A stretch of 64,000 nt of DNA, from assembly GCF_034932185.1 (NCBI RefSeq), contig NZ_JAYGHW010000095.1:16022-80021 (forward strand). The letters are read 5' to 3'. The notes below the pieces were generated by a model, which worked only from the letters and a program-made list of their open reading frames with translations, was not told the origin of the DNA and ran no database searches. Of the stretch, positions 9,712-17,972 are shown one piece after another. Both the position numbers and the translations under genes were made by a program. This DNA is from Spirulina sp034932185 (GTDB lineage: Bacteria; Cyanobacteriota; Cyanobacteriia; Cyanobacteriales; Spirulinaceae). The stretch's first letter is position 1, and each line of letters begins with the position of its first letter.

Positions 9712-9823
9712 ACCTCTAAAGGATGAAGGCAGAAGGATGTAGGGCTTTGCCCGTGCGTAGCAGGATGAATTGGGAAATGAACCTCCCCTTTCTGCCTTCT
9801 GCCTTCCGCCTTCTGCCTTTAAA
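9712..9823. repeat. Post-array insertion-like segment with TTCTGCC heptamer repeats
   Basis: The 112 bases between the last intact repeat and a decayed one are about three times a normal spacer. They contain about four heptamers of TTCTGCC/TTCCGCC type at 9790-9818, a short tandemly repeated sequence of the kind common in cyanobacteria. A partly complementary GAAGGCAGAAGG lies at 9725-9736. The segment looks like a repetitive element inserted in, or replacing, the terminal spacer. No gene is seen. Confidence 0.55.
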
Positions 9824-9844
9824 TCTCCCTAATTGATTGGAAAC
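9824..9844 (+). repeat. Decayed CRISPR repeat with the stem-loop deleted
   Basis: TCTCC is joined directly to CTAATTGATTGGAAAC. Relative to the array repeat, about 14 internal bases (ACTCGCTGGAGACC) are missing, which removes the loop and one arm of the hairpin while the 3' handle is intact. The position at the leader-distal end fits terminal repeat decay. Confidence 0.8.
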
Positions 9845-9929
9845 GCAGGTGGTGTCTGCCTGCTTCTGTAGAATATGACTTATGACTTAATGACTGGTAT
9901 AAAACTACTCGGAGCGATCTCGATCCATC

Positions 9930-10493
9930 ATGAACCCCACTATGATCAGCAAAACCCATTTCGCTAAATGGCACATTTCCCTAGGTTTAGGGTTCGCGTT
10001 GCTGCTAGCAGCCAGTTGCAGTACCGCCCCCAAGCCCAATCCCGAAGCAGAAGCGGCGGCAGCGGCATTACAAAAGCGGGCCAACGAAGGTCGAATCTAT
10101 GTTGGCAAAGTAACTCTCGCCCAGCAGGAATATCACAAGAGTCACGCAGAATATTCCTCAGATCTCAAAGCCTTGCTAGTCGAGCAAAAAATCGATTTCA
10201 TCACAGAAAGTGAAAATTACACCTATAGCACTGCCGAATCTGAGGATGGAAAAGCTTTCACAATGACAGCGATTCCCAAAGGGGAGGATCTACCAAGCAT
10301 CATTGGAATGGTTCATGTTTACGCCACTGTTGATGAAACTCCCTCCCCTGTCGATGGTAAAACCTATGTTACTTCGACATCAGATCGCCGCATTTGTGAA
10401 ACAGTAGGGCCGTCTAAAGCTCCCCCTAGCACCCCAGTGATTGATATGCTATCGCTCACCTGTGCTCCGGACACTCAAGAATCGAAATGGTAG
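9930..10493 (+). CDS. Lipoprotein with type IV pilin-like (G/H family) domain
   Basis: This 187-residue protein has a signal peptide with a hydrophobic core and a lipobox-like end (LLLAASC), followed by a Pro/Glu/Ala linker. The part from about residue 50, EGRIYVGKVTLAQQEYHKSH then SENYTYST, resembles the globular region of cyanobacterial type IV pilin-like G/H proteins (EGRnYvg..nraQQaYyle). The prepilin N-terminus is replaced by a lipoprotein signal, so it should be anchored in a membrane rather than assembled into a pilus. Its function is unknown. It is the first gene after the CRISPR array. An alternative ATG lies four codons downstream (9942). Confidence 0.6.
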   Translation: MNPTMISKTHFAKWHISLGLGFALLLAASCSTAPKPNPEAEAAAAALQKRANEGRIYVGKVTLAQQEYHKSHAEYSSDLKALLVEQKIDFITESENYTYSTAESEDGKAFTMTAIPKGEDLPSIIGMVHVYATVDETPSPVDGKTYVTSTSDRRICETVGPSKAPPSTPVIDMLSLTCAPDTQESKW

Positions 10494-10522
10494 CCGTTGT
10501 TGGGTCGAAAGCCGCAACATCC

Positions 10523-10549
10523 CCCCTCGCTGGAGACCCTAATTGATTG
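10523..10549 (+). repeat. Orphan CRISPR repeat remnant
   Basis: The bases CTCGCTGGAGACCCTAATTG, with ATTG after them, match repeat positions 8 to about 31, and one base further upstream differs (CCC for CCA). The 5' end and the terminal GAAAC handle are lost. It lies about 0.8 kb beyond the last intact repeat, on the same strand, behind the lipoprotein gene. That suggests the array once extended further or a piece was displaced. Confidence 0.8.
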
Positions 10550-10558
10550 CGGGAGAAA

Positions 10559-10620
10559 AGAAACCGGGTTTCTGTGAGCATATTCGCGCCAAACGAGGAG
10601 ATGCAAGAAACCCAGTTTCT
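10559..10620. repeat. 62-bp palindrome-ended dispersed element, copy A
   Basis: The element begins AGAAACCGGGTT and ends AACCCAGTTTCT, forming terminal inverted repeats. The interior matches, as reverse complement, the interiors of copies at 53984-54045 and 54666-54727; the shared blocks are TGTGAG, AAACGAG and ATGCAA. It is not coding. It starts 9 bases after the CRISPR repeat remnant. Confidence 0.85.
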
Positions 10621-10695
10621 AGGCTTGCGAGAAAAAGAATAAAAGCCAGGGGGCGCAACCTGTTTTTTTAGATCTCCCATCCCTGGAGACCCCCA

Positions 10696-13164
10696 TTAAC
10701 CCGCCAACAAATCCACCCCCCGCAACGGCATCAACACCCGCCAAGCCTTGACCACATTCCCCTGGAATAATGCCGCTAACCCATCAAGGGCCTGGAAAAT
10801 CGGTTGATCAGGCGCAAGAGCCAGAGCAGGGGCGATCGCCTCCTCCCCCCGACCCGGTTGGAACAAATAAAGATGGAGAAACGCTACATAGGCATGGTGC
10901 ATGGGGGTTTGAGGAGCGATCGCCACCGCCCGCTCCATCACCGCCAACGTCGCCGGAGCATTCTCCTGCAACGCCCGCGCTAAAGCCAGGGGATAAAGAT
11001 ACGTTAAATTCTCAGGATCTTGACGAAGACGATAGGTATTCGCCGCCACCGTTTGACCCAAATAATCCTGAATCGGATCGTATTGATTAATCCGACCAAT
11101 CATCAAAAACAACGGCTCCAAACCCCGCCAACCCAAAGGTAAACCTTGGGCCAAATGGTGCAATTGCGTCACATAATCCAACTCAGGGGCAGGAATCGGA
11201 GCAGCCGTAGGATCAAGCGTAATCACTGTCTCCGGGGAGGTGAGAATATGAGCTTGGCCCGTCCTGCGATTGAGATACGTTACCGTTAACCGATAGGTAT
11301 CCGGCGGCAGATCCGCCGGAGGCAACATCGCTAAATTTTCCACCACCCGAAAACCACGATTGGCCGCCGGAGGATTGGCACTGTGGAGATTCCCCAAACC
11401 AATACCGTGATCATGAGTCCACATCGCCCCCCCACTCCCCTGCCAAGTGACGATCGCCACCCCCTCCTGTAACTGCACCCAAGGCCCCGTCCATTCATAC
11501 TGAATGGGAACCGGCACACCAGGGGGAACCACCGCCGGAACAGTCACCCGCTGTAACGTGATGCGATCGCGCCCAATCCCCTGATCAATCACCCGCACCG
11601 GGGGATTGCGCCGCTGATGGAGTTGGATCACCGTGCCATCCTTCAGCCGCCATTCCCCACGGGTTTGAAAATCCGGGTCATTGCGGATCACCTCCCCCAA
11701 CGCCCCCTGCTCCGGGCTGGCATTGCCTAAATTTTGGTTTTGGGTGAGAAACCACCCATGGGAACGATAATCCTGCTGAAGATGGGCCTCACTGCCCCCC
11801 AACTCCCGACCATAGACCTGAAAACCAGCGCGATTGCCGTAGTAATTAACCGTGTTGTGATTCACCTGGCCAGTATTGGGAATCACCCCCAACGTAGAGC
11901 GTAGATAGGGAGTGGTTTCGGCAACCCGGTCAATAATTGCCGGAATCGGGGCTGAGGGAGAAAAATTGAGCGATTTCGTCAAAATGGGGGGTAATGGGGC
12001 CATCAACTGCGCCGCCCCTGGGATGGGGTAAAGACTGGTAAACAGGAGGGCGATCGCCAACCCCACCGCCACCCACCGCACCCCCTTCAACCAAGCCCGC
12101 CACTTAAGCAAACCCACCGCCAACACCACCGCCAACACCGGCAAAGCGGGCATGGGATACCGCAGATCTTTATTAACAATGGCAGAGCAAACCAGATAAT
12201 TGCTCCCCAAGAAAAACCCTAACCAAGCCAACCCCTGGCGCGTCGGCAGATCTCGCCACCATTGGCGGCAATAGATCAACAATCCCAACGAGGGCAAAAT
12301 AATCAACACCCAGGACACCAACAGCGGCAACACTTCCCCGTAATAAGTCCAAGCCGCCCAGGTATTCAGGGGAGGATCGCCCTCAATCACCGCCGCCGCC
12401 GTATTGGCCGTTTCCGCCGTACTAAACAAAAAAATCCAATTCGTGCGATACCAAGGCCCCCAAATTGGCACAGACACCAATCCACTGAGGAACAGTTGCG
12501 CGATTCTCCCCCAATGCCCTCGCCATAGACTCCGCCCCACTATCCACACCAAGGGGAAAAAGAGGAAAAAGAGGCTATTTTGTTTCGTCATCAGGGCGAA
12601 CCCAACACACAAGCCAAAAATAATCGCCCACCGCCATTGCTGCGATCCGCGATCGCGCACCCATCGCCCCGCTTCCCCCCACCAAATCGTCAAGCTCGTA
12701 AAACAGGCCGCCGTTAACGCCGTCGCCCCTGTATCGAGGAGATAATCTAAACGGTAAACATAAAAAATCGGAAACAGCGTACAAAGACCCGCCGCCCAAA
12801 CCCCCACCCGGCCATTAAATAACCTACGCCCCAACCCATAGACCGAGATCATCAACAGGGCTAAATAAAGCAAATTGACCAACGTTGCCTGCTCCGGCCC
12901 CACCCCGAACAGCCATTGCCAGGGGGCCGTGAGGATATAGGTGAGGGGGGGATATTTGCCGGAAAGTTGCCAAAACTGCACCCACCAATCCCCATCAAGA
13001 AAACGGGCATTTTGCAAAGCATGGAGATGATTCAGGGAGCCAGTGAGGTGATTACTCTGATCCCAAGCCGGGATAGTGCGATCGAGGCTCAACCAGATCA
13101 GATCATGGAGGGTGGTGAGCAGCCAAATCAGCCCAAGGGCCTGGTAATCTTTACGGTGGGACAT
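10696..13164 (-). CDS. GT39-type membrane glycosyltransferase with C-terminal TPR-like region
   Basis: The 822-residue protein is a GT-C fold, polyprenyl-phosphate-sugar-dependent transferase. An early loop carries the acidic motif RTIPAWDQSNH (about residues 29-39) and at least nine hydrophobic helices fill residues ~10-400. KYPPLTYILTAPWQW and DYLLDTGATA are typical of the ArnT/PMT-like family. Residues ~500-640 look like a periplasmic beta domain. The last ~120 residues (YLYPLALARALQENAPATLA onward) form TPR-like helices. It probably transfers a sugar to a protein or glycan in the periplasm; the acceptor is unknown. It is a single gene on the minus strand, separated from the ferredoxin gene by G-rich palindromic repeats. 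Confidence 0.78.
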   Translation of the reverse strand: MSHRKDYQALGLIWLLTTLHDLIWLSLDRTIPAWDQSNHLTGSLNHLHALQNARFLDGDWWVQFWQLSGKYPPLTYILTAPWQWLFGVGPEQATLVNLLYLALLMISVYGLGRRLFNGRVGVWAAGLCTLFPIFYVYRLDYLLDTGATALTAACFTSLTIWWGEAGRWVRDRGSQQWRWAIIFGLCVGFALMTKQNSLFFLFFPLVWIVGRSLWRGHWGRIAQLFLSGLVSVPIWGPWYRTNWIFLFSTAETANTAAAVIEGDPPLNTWAAWTYYGEVLPLLVSWVLIILPSLGLLIYCRQWWRDLPTRQGLAWLGFFLGSNYLVCSAIVNKDLRYPMPALPVLAVVLAVGLLKWRAWLKGVRWVAVGLAIALLFTSLYPIPGAAQLMAPLPPILTKSLNFSPSAPIPAIIDRVAETTPYLRSTLGVIPNTGQVNHNTVNYYGNRAGFQVYGRELGGSEAHLQQDYRSHGWFLTQNQNLGNASPEQGALGEVIRNDPDFQTRGEWRLKDGTVIQLHQRRNPPVRVIDQGIGRDRITLQRVTVPAVVPPGVPVPIQYEWTGPWVQLQEGVAIVTWQGSGGAMWTHDHGIGLGNLHSANPPAANRGFRVVENLAMLPPADLPPDTYRLTVTYLNRRTGQAHILTSPETVITLDPTAAPIPAPELDYVTQLHHLAQGLPLGWRGLEPLFLMIGRINQYDPIQDYLGQTVAANTYRLRQDPENLTYLYPLALARALQENAPATLAVMERAVAIAPQTPMHHAYVAFLHLYLFQPGRGEEAIAPALALAPDQPIFQALDGLAALFQGNVVKAWRVLMPLRGVDLLAG

Positions 13165-13194
13165 AAACAGCCGGGAACAATAATACTCCCCGTT

Positions 13195-13345
13195 AACAAG
13201 GGGGTTGAACCCAGAACCCCCCTTTTTAAGGGGGGCAGGGGGGATTCTGCTTCGTTTCGAGGTGCATGATCCCCCCGGCTACGCCGACCCCCTTATTAAG
13301 GGGGTTATTCTTGAACCCCCCTTTTCAAGGGGGGCAGGGGGGATC
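13195..13345. repeat. GATCCCCC-ended G/C-run repeat, about 1.5 copies
   Basis: A full unit at 13268-13345 starts GATCCCCCCGGCTACGCCG and ends GCAGGGGGGATC. Between these lie two hairpins, CCCCCTTATTAAGGGGG and CCCCTTTTCAAGGGG. A half unit precedes it (about 13195-13253). This is the reverse orientation of the tandem pair at 20372-20550. It separates the ferredoxin and glycosyltransferase genes and may end ferredoxin transcription. Confidence 0.8.
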
Positions 13346-13350
13346 CTCCC

Positions 13351-13671
13351 CTAAGCCGGTTGGCCAAATTGGCGTTGATAGATCTCCTCTTCTTTCCCCG
13401 CTTCCACCTTGATATCCGAACGAGGATAGGCGCTACAGAGCAACAGATAGCCTTCTCCCTGGAGTTCACTGGAAACCCCCATGGCATCGGGTTGCTCAAC
13501 CGTCCCACTGATCAGCTTACCGGCGCAGGTGGTGCAGACCCCCGCTAGGCAGGAGTGGGGAAGATCAACATTGGCATCAAGGGCCGCTTGGAGAATATTT
13601 TGGTCTTCGGCAACTTGTAGCGTTGTAATGTTGCCTTCATAGTGAATTTCAACGGTGTAGGTATTAGCCAT
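13351..13671 (-). CDS. Plant-type [2Fe-2S] ferredoxin
   Basis: The 106-residue protein has the plant-type cluster motif C-x4-C-x2-C-x29-C, read in CLAGVCTTC and LLLC. It carries electrons, for example from photosystem I to FNR or other reductases in the cytoplasm. The C-terminal tail (EEEIYQRQFGQPA) is longer than in the main photosynthetic PetF, so this may be one of the minor cyanobacterial ferredoxin paralogues. It is a single gene on the minus strand. The motif makes the family certain; the specific paralogue cannot be told. Confidence 0.93.
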   Translation of the reverse strand: MANTYTVEIHYEGNITTLQVAEDQNILQAALDANVDLPHSCLAGVCTTCAGKLISGTVEQPDAMGVSSELQGEGYLLLCSAYPRSDIKVEAGKEEEIYQRQFGQPA

Positions 13672-13732
13672 GGGTTTTGGGGGTTAAAGATTGCCACAGT
13701 TTGCCATGATACCAAGGAATTGGCCGGGATCC

Positions 13733-14203
13733 TCAAGATTTGCGACTGCGATTGGGGATTGTAATCAAGAAATAGCTGAAGGAGAGCAATACAACCGTGA
13801 TGGCGATCGCCACTAAATTATTCGCGGGGTATTTCTCAATGTCAAAAATAATCACTTTCCGGGCAATGGCAATAATCGCCGTCACAATCACCAATTCCAA
13901 CTGGATCACATGATTTTTTAAATAAGCGGTGATGTTTTCCAGTAACTCTAGGGCAATGAGTACATTTAAAAATAAACCAAAGGCATCAAAGAGGCGCGAT
14001 CGCAGTGGATCTGGGGAATGAAAAAATAGTTCTTGCCATAAAAAAACAGCAATATCATACAGGGCAAAAAAGATCAACGCGATCATATAGAGGGAAAGAA
14101 TCTTAGAAACTAAGCTTTCCACAAATTTCAACAACACTAAAAACTCCGTGTTATTGCGAAATAATTTAAAAATCCAATTGCCAATGTGCCGCAAAAAAGT
14201 CAT
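13733..14203 (-). CDS. PsiE-family (phosphate-starvation-inducible) membrane protein
   Basis: This is a 156-residue integral membrane protein with four hydrophobic helices (around residues 35-60, 75-95, 105-125 and 130-150). The segment HVIQLELVIVTAIIAIARKVIIFD matches the conserved PsiE core. The family is named after the phosphate-starvation-inducible E. coli PsiE, but its biochemical role is not known. It follows the atp operon on the same strand, separated by a hairpin at 14223-14248, so it is probably transcribed separately. Confidence 0.75.
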   Translation of the reverse strand: MTFLRHIGNWIFKLFRNNTEFLVLLKFVESLVSKILSLYMIALIFFALYDIAVFLWQELFFHSPDPLRSRLFDAFGLFLNVLIALELLENITAYLKNHVIQLELVIVTAIIAIARKVIIFDIEKYPANNLVAIAITVVLLSFSYFLITIPNRSRKS

Positions 14204-14222
14204 CGATATTCCACCTAAATGA

Positions 14223-14248
14223 TAGGGGCGAAAGATTTTTCGCCCCTA
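14223..14248. repeat. GGGGCGAAA hairpin element (copy 1 of 6), possible atp operon terminator
   Basis: TAGGGGCGAAA and TTTTCGCCCCTA are inverted repeats with a very short loop. The hairpin sits 28 bases after the stop of the gamma-subunit gene in the direction of transcription and ends before psiE. The same palindrome recurs at 42686, 43997, 48294, 50616 and 52192. Confidence 0.75.
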
Positions 14249-14275
14249 CAACATGATCATATTTTGACCATCGCC

Positions 14276-15220
14276 TTAAAGGGCGTTGGCCCCTGCCACC
14301 ACTTCCGAAAGTTCTTGGGTAATGGCCGCTTGACGGGCTTTGTTATAGGACAACGTGAGGGATTTCACCAGATCACTGGCGTTGTCGCTGGCGTTGTTCA
14401 TCGCTGTCATCCGGGAAGCCAATTCACTGGCGGCGGATTCTTGCAAACCTCGTAATAATTGGTTATTGAGGTACAGGGGCAAGAGGGCTTCAAGGATTTG
14501 GGTGGGATCTTGCTCGAAGATCATATCCCGGGGGAAATCCTCCGATTGATCCGCAACAGCTTGGCGCTCCACCTCAAAATGACCGCCCTTAGAGGTGAGA
14601 TGAAAAATTTCATCATCCCGGCGCTCTAACCCTTGGGGGGAAAGGGGCAAAAGCGTTTGCACCACTGGCCGGGAACTGATCAACGACACAAATTTGGTGT
14701 AGATCAATTCCACCCGATCCACCGTTTCCGAGAGGAACAGGGAAAGGAGATAATCGGCAATCCCGGAGGCTTCGTCAGCGGTGGGGATTTGGTTTAAACC
14801 GATGTAGGTTTGGGCGATGGGGGCTTTGCGCCGTTCGTAATATTGGGATACTTTCCGGCCGGCGAGGATCAGCTTGTAATCATAGCCGTCGGCTTTGAGT
14901 TCCTTGATCCGGGTTTCTGCTTGTTTGATAATGTTGGCGTTATAGCCACCGCAGAGGCCGCGATCGCCGGAGATCACCAATAACCCCACGGTTTTCACTT
15001 CCCGCTGCTTGAGCAGGGGCAAATCCACATCTTCAAATTTCAAGCGATTTTGTAAGCCGTAAAGTACCTGAGCCAGGCATTTGGCAAAGGGGCGGGTGGC
15101 GTTCACCTGCTCCTGAGCGCGGCGCACTTTGGCGGCGGCCACAAGGCGCATCGCTTCGGTGATTTTTCGCGTATTTTTGACCGACTGAATGCGATCGCGA
15201 ATCGATTTTAGGTTAGGCAT
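14276..15220 (-). CDS. atpG: ATP synthase F1 gamma subunit
   Basis: The 314-residue central-shaft subunit of F1 (atpC in cyanobacterial nomenclature) begins MPNLKSIRDRIQSVKNTRKI, the standard gamma N-terminal helix, and ends in the paired coiled-coil helix ASRMTAMNNASDNASDLV. Residues ~195-235 are an extra segment absent from non-photosynthetic bacteria, as expected for the cyanobacterial and chloroplast gamma insertion. It has no regulatory dithiol cysteine pair, the usual cyanobacterial state. It is the last gene of the eight-gene operon. Confidence 0.97.
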   Translation of the reverse strand: MPNLKSIRDRIQSVKNTRKITEAMRLVAAAKVRRAQEQVNATRPFAKCLAQVLYGLQNRLKFEDVDLPLLKQREVKTVGLLVISGDRGLCGGYNANIIKQAETRIKELKADGYDYKLILAGRKVSQYYERRKAPIAQTYIGLNQIPTADEASGIADYLLSLFLSETVDRVELIYTKFVSLISSRPVVQTLLPLSPQGLERRDDEIFHLTSKGGHFEVERQAVADQSEDFPRDMIFEQDPTQILEALLPLYLNNQLLRGLQESAASELASRMTAMNNASDNASDLVKSLTLSYNKARQAAITQELSEVVAGANAL

Positions 15221-15291
15221 AGGAATTCATCTCAAGATTGCAAAAGAGGGAGAGCCAGGGGAAAACCCCTGACTCTTGCGATCGCCAGCGT

Positions 15292-16809
15292 TTATGCAGA
15301 AACCATAAAGGTTTGCTTGCATTCTTTAATGGCATCCTTAAGCATCGCTTCGGTGTCATCGGCGAGTTTCTTCTCGGCTTTGACCTTGCTCATGAATTCT
15401 GCCTTGTTCGTCTTCAGATATTCCCGGAAAGCTTGGGTAAATTCCGCCACCTTTTCAGCGGGGATATCATCCAGATAGCCATTAATCCCGGCATAGACCA
15501 ACGCCACCTGTTCCGTCACCGACAGGGGAGAATATTGGGGCTGTTTGAGCATTTCCCGCAACCGTTGACCCCGTTGGAGTTGGGCTTGGGTGGCAGCATC
15601 CAAGTCAGAGGCAAATTGAGAGAAGGCTTCCAGTTCAGCGAACTGCGCCAATTCCAGTTTCAATTTACCCGCCACCTGTTTCATCGCTTTAATTTGCGCT
15701 GCCGAACCCACCCGGGACACGGAGATCCCAGCGTTGATCGCCGGACGGAAACCGGAGTTAAACAGGTCAGAGGAGAGGAAGATTTGCCCATCGGTGATCG
15801 AGATCACGTTGGTGGGAATGTAGGCGGAAACGTCCCCGGCTTGGGTTTCGATAATCGGCAACGCGGTCATGCTACCGCCACCGAGGGCATCGCTGAGTTT
15901 TGCAGCCCGCTCCAATAAGCGGGAGTGGAGATAGAACACATCCCCAGGATAGGCTTCCCGACCGGGCGGCCGACGCAGCAGCAGGGACATTTGCCGGTAG
16001 GCTTGGGCTTGCTTGGAAAGGTCATCGTAGATCACCAGCGTCGCCTTGCCTTTATACATAAAGTATTCCGCCAAAGCTGCGCCAGTGTAGGGGGCCAAAT
16101 ATTGCAGTGTGGCGGGGTCACTGGCGTTAGCGGCTACAACAATCGTGTAGTCCATTGCGCCCCGTTCTTGCAGTTCACCCACCACCTGGGCAACGGTGGA
16201 GGCTTTTTGACCGATGGCGACGTAGACGCAGACCACATCTTCGCCCTGTTGGTTGAGGATCGTGTCTACGGCTACGGCGGTTTTGCCGGTTTGGCGATCG
16301 CCAATGATCAACTCCCGTTGACCCCGACCCACCGGAATCATCGCGTCAATGGCGGTAATCCCCGTTTGCATCGGCTCATAGACCGAGCGGCGGTCAATGA
16401 TCCCCGGTGCCATGGATTCAATCAGGCGGCTTTCGGTGGTGTGGATATCCCCTTTGCCATCGATGGGTTGGGCGAGGGCATCCACCACCCGGCCAATCAT
16501 CGCGTCCCCAACGGGAACCTGAGCAATTTTACCCGTCGCTTTCACGGTACTGCCCTCTTGAATGCCCAAACCAGCACCCATCAACACCACCCCAACGTTA
16601 TCTTCTTCGAGGTTCAGGGCGATGCCTACGGTGCCGTCTTCAAATTCAACCAATTCCCCCGACATGGCCGTTTGCAGGCCATAAACCCGGGCAATGCCAT
16701 CCCCAACCTGAAGTACAGTCCCGACATTAGAGACTTGGACATCTTGGTCATAGGATTCAATCTGCTGACGAATAATGTTGCTAATTTCGTCGGGTCTGAT
16801 ACTAACCAT
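15292..16809 (-). CDS. atpA: ATP synthase F1 alpha subunit
   Basis: The protein has the standard 505-residue length. It begins MVSIRPDEISNIIRQQIESY and has the Walker A sequence GDRQTGKTAV near residue 170, followed by the alpha signature around PAINAGISVSRVGSAAQ. It forms the non-catalytic nucleotide sites of the F1 head at the thylakoid membrane. It sits between the delta (41-base gap) and gamma (71-base gap) genes. Confidence 0.98.
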   Translation of the reverse strand: MVSIRPDEISNIIRQQIESYDQDVQVSNVGTVLQVGDGIARVYGLQTAMSGELVEFEDGTVGIALNLEEDNVGVVLMGAGLGIQEGSTVKATGKIAQVPVGDAMIGRVVDALAQPIDGKGDIHTTESRLIESMAPGIIDRRSVYEPMQTGITAIDAMIPVGRGQRELIIGDRQTGKTAVAVDTILNQQGEDVVCVYVAIGQKASTVAQVVGELQERGAMDYTIVVAANASDPATLQYLAPYTGAALAEYFMYKGKATLVIYDDLSKQAQAYRQMSLLLRRPPGREAYPGDVFYLHSRLLERAAKLSDALGGGSMTALPIIETQAGDVSAYIPTNVISITDGQIFLSSDLFNSGFRPAINAGISVSRVGSAAQIKAMKQVAGKLKLELAQFAELEAFSQFASDLDAATQAQLQRGQRLREMLKQPQYSPLSVTEQVALVYAGINGYLDDIPAEKVAEFTQAFREYLKTNKAEFMSKVKAEKKLADDTEAMLKDAIKECKQTFMVSA

Positions 16810-16850
16810 AGCGTTTGTTGTAGATCGTGTATGTGAACAAAGGGGTGAAA

Positions 16851-17399
16851 TTAGGCGTTCAACTGAATGCCAATGCGGCGCAGTTGACCCTGTAAACTGG
16901 CATCTAAAACCTGGGAGCCAACGCGGATAATCACACCGCCCAAAATGCTGGGGTCAATGGTGATTTTCAATTCAACCCCTTGGGCATTGGTGAAGCTACG
17001 CACCTTGTTTTCAATGGCTTCCCGTTGGCTGCCGGTGGGTGCTTGGCAAACCGTGACTTCGGCTAAGGCGATCTGTTTGAGGGCCCGCAACAGGTTGAGA
17101 TATTCTTCAATAATGGCCGCTAAAAAGATAATGCGACGCTTATCCACCAACAGCATCAGGAAATGACGCAAAGCGGGATCACAGTCTCCCATGATCTGCT
17201 GCAATACCCCTTTCTTTTGCGCGTCGGCCACCACCGGGTTGGTGATTAAACCAGACAATTCTGAAGATTGGGCCATCAAATTCGCCAAGGCCCGTAACTC
17301 ATCGCCAAAATAGTCGGTGAGGTTCCGGTCTTGGGCTAAAGACATTAAGGCTTGGGCATAGGGTTCAGCAATTTGGCTGCTCACTAAGGTTCCCGTCAT
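16851..17399 (-). CDS. atpH: ATP synthase F1 delta subunit
   Basis: The 182-residue delta (OSCP-like) protein begins with SSQIAEPYAQALMSLAQD and ends with the conserved DPSILGGVIIRVGSQVLDAS. It links the F1 head to the b/b' stator. In cyanobacteria the gene is often called atpD. Its start lies 2 bases after the stop of the b-subunit gene, so translation is probably coupled. Confidence 0.96.
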   Translation of the reverse strand: MTGTLVSSQIAEPYAQALMSLAQDRNLTDYFGDELRALANLMAQSSELSGLITNPVVADAQKKGVLQQIMGDCDPALRHFLMLLVDKRRIIFLAAIIEEYLNLLRALKQIALAEVTVCQAPTGSQREAIENKVRSFTNAQGVELKITIDPSILGGVIIRVGSQVLDASLQGQLRRIGIQLNA

Positions 17400-17401
17400 G
17401 G

Positions 17402-17923
17402 CTATCCTCCCAATTGAGCAATGCAGCGATCGACAAAGCGTTCCTGCATATTGTGGTCTTGAAGGCGGTCTTGCAGTTGGGCTTCTGCCCGTTCGAGGGC
17501 GATCGCCACCACCCGTTTCCGCAATTGCGCAATGGCTCGCTCCTGTTCGGAGCTAACATCGGCAGCGGCAGCGGCTTTGATTTTCTCCACATCCGCCTTG
17601 CCTTTGGCGAGAACCTCTTCCTTGGCCCGTTGGGCGTTGGTTTGGGATTCGGCGCGAATCCGTTCTGCTTCCGCTTGGGCTTGGGCTAGTTTTTGTTGGG
17701 CTTCCGCGAGAGCAGCAGAGGCTTTTGCCGCCGCTTGCTCCGCTTCCGTAATGGCAGATTCGATCCCACTGCGGCGATCGCTCAACATTTTGCCAAGCAC
17801 AGACCGACCGAAATAGAACAAAACCCCCAAAATAATCGCGAGGTTGAGTACGTTCGTTTCGAGAATATCTAAATTAAACCCAATACCCCCTTCAGTGGAG
17901 GCTAGGTATAAGCAAATCCCCAT
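17402..17923 (-). CDS. atpF: ATP synthase F0 b subunit
   Basis: The 173-residue peripheral-stalk subunit has one N-terminal membrane helix (VLNLAIILGVLFYFGRSVLG). A long alanine- and glutamate-rich coiled coil follows (AAAKASAALAEAQQKLAQAQ and on), which pairs with b'. The gene lies between b' (49-base gap) and delta. Confidence 0.96.
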   Translation of the reverse strand: MGICLYLASTEGGIGFNLDILETNVLNLAIILGVLFYFGRSVLGKMLSDRRSGIESAITEAEQAAAKASAALAEAQQKLAQAQAEAERIRAESQTNAQRAKEEVLAKGKADVEKIKAAAAADVSSEQERAIAQLRKRVVAIALERAEAQLQDRLQDHNMQERFVDRCIAQLGG

Positions 17924-17972
17924 GATCTTTATTTGACCTTTCTTGACGCGCTGGGCGATGATCTGGTGATGG

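Noticed and set aside
10670..10692. GATCTCCCATCCCTGGAGACC as a third decayed CRISPR repeat
   Set aside because: It shares TCTCC and CTGGAGACC with the repeat but the loop and the 3' part do not align; it could be a simple hairpin after the GT39 stop. The similarity is too short to claim.
10770..11090. A proline-rich 106-codon frame opposite the GT39 gene
   Set aside because: The composition comes from the reverse complement of the TPR region; no ribosome site or domain is seen.
15238..15918. A 226-codon open frame opposite the end of atpA
   Set aside because: It is an antisense shadow of atpA with no family resemblance.
15925..16836. A 303-codon open frame opposite atpA
   Set aside because: It is antisense to a certain gene, low-complexity in composition and without recognisable domains; it reflects codon bias of atpA.
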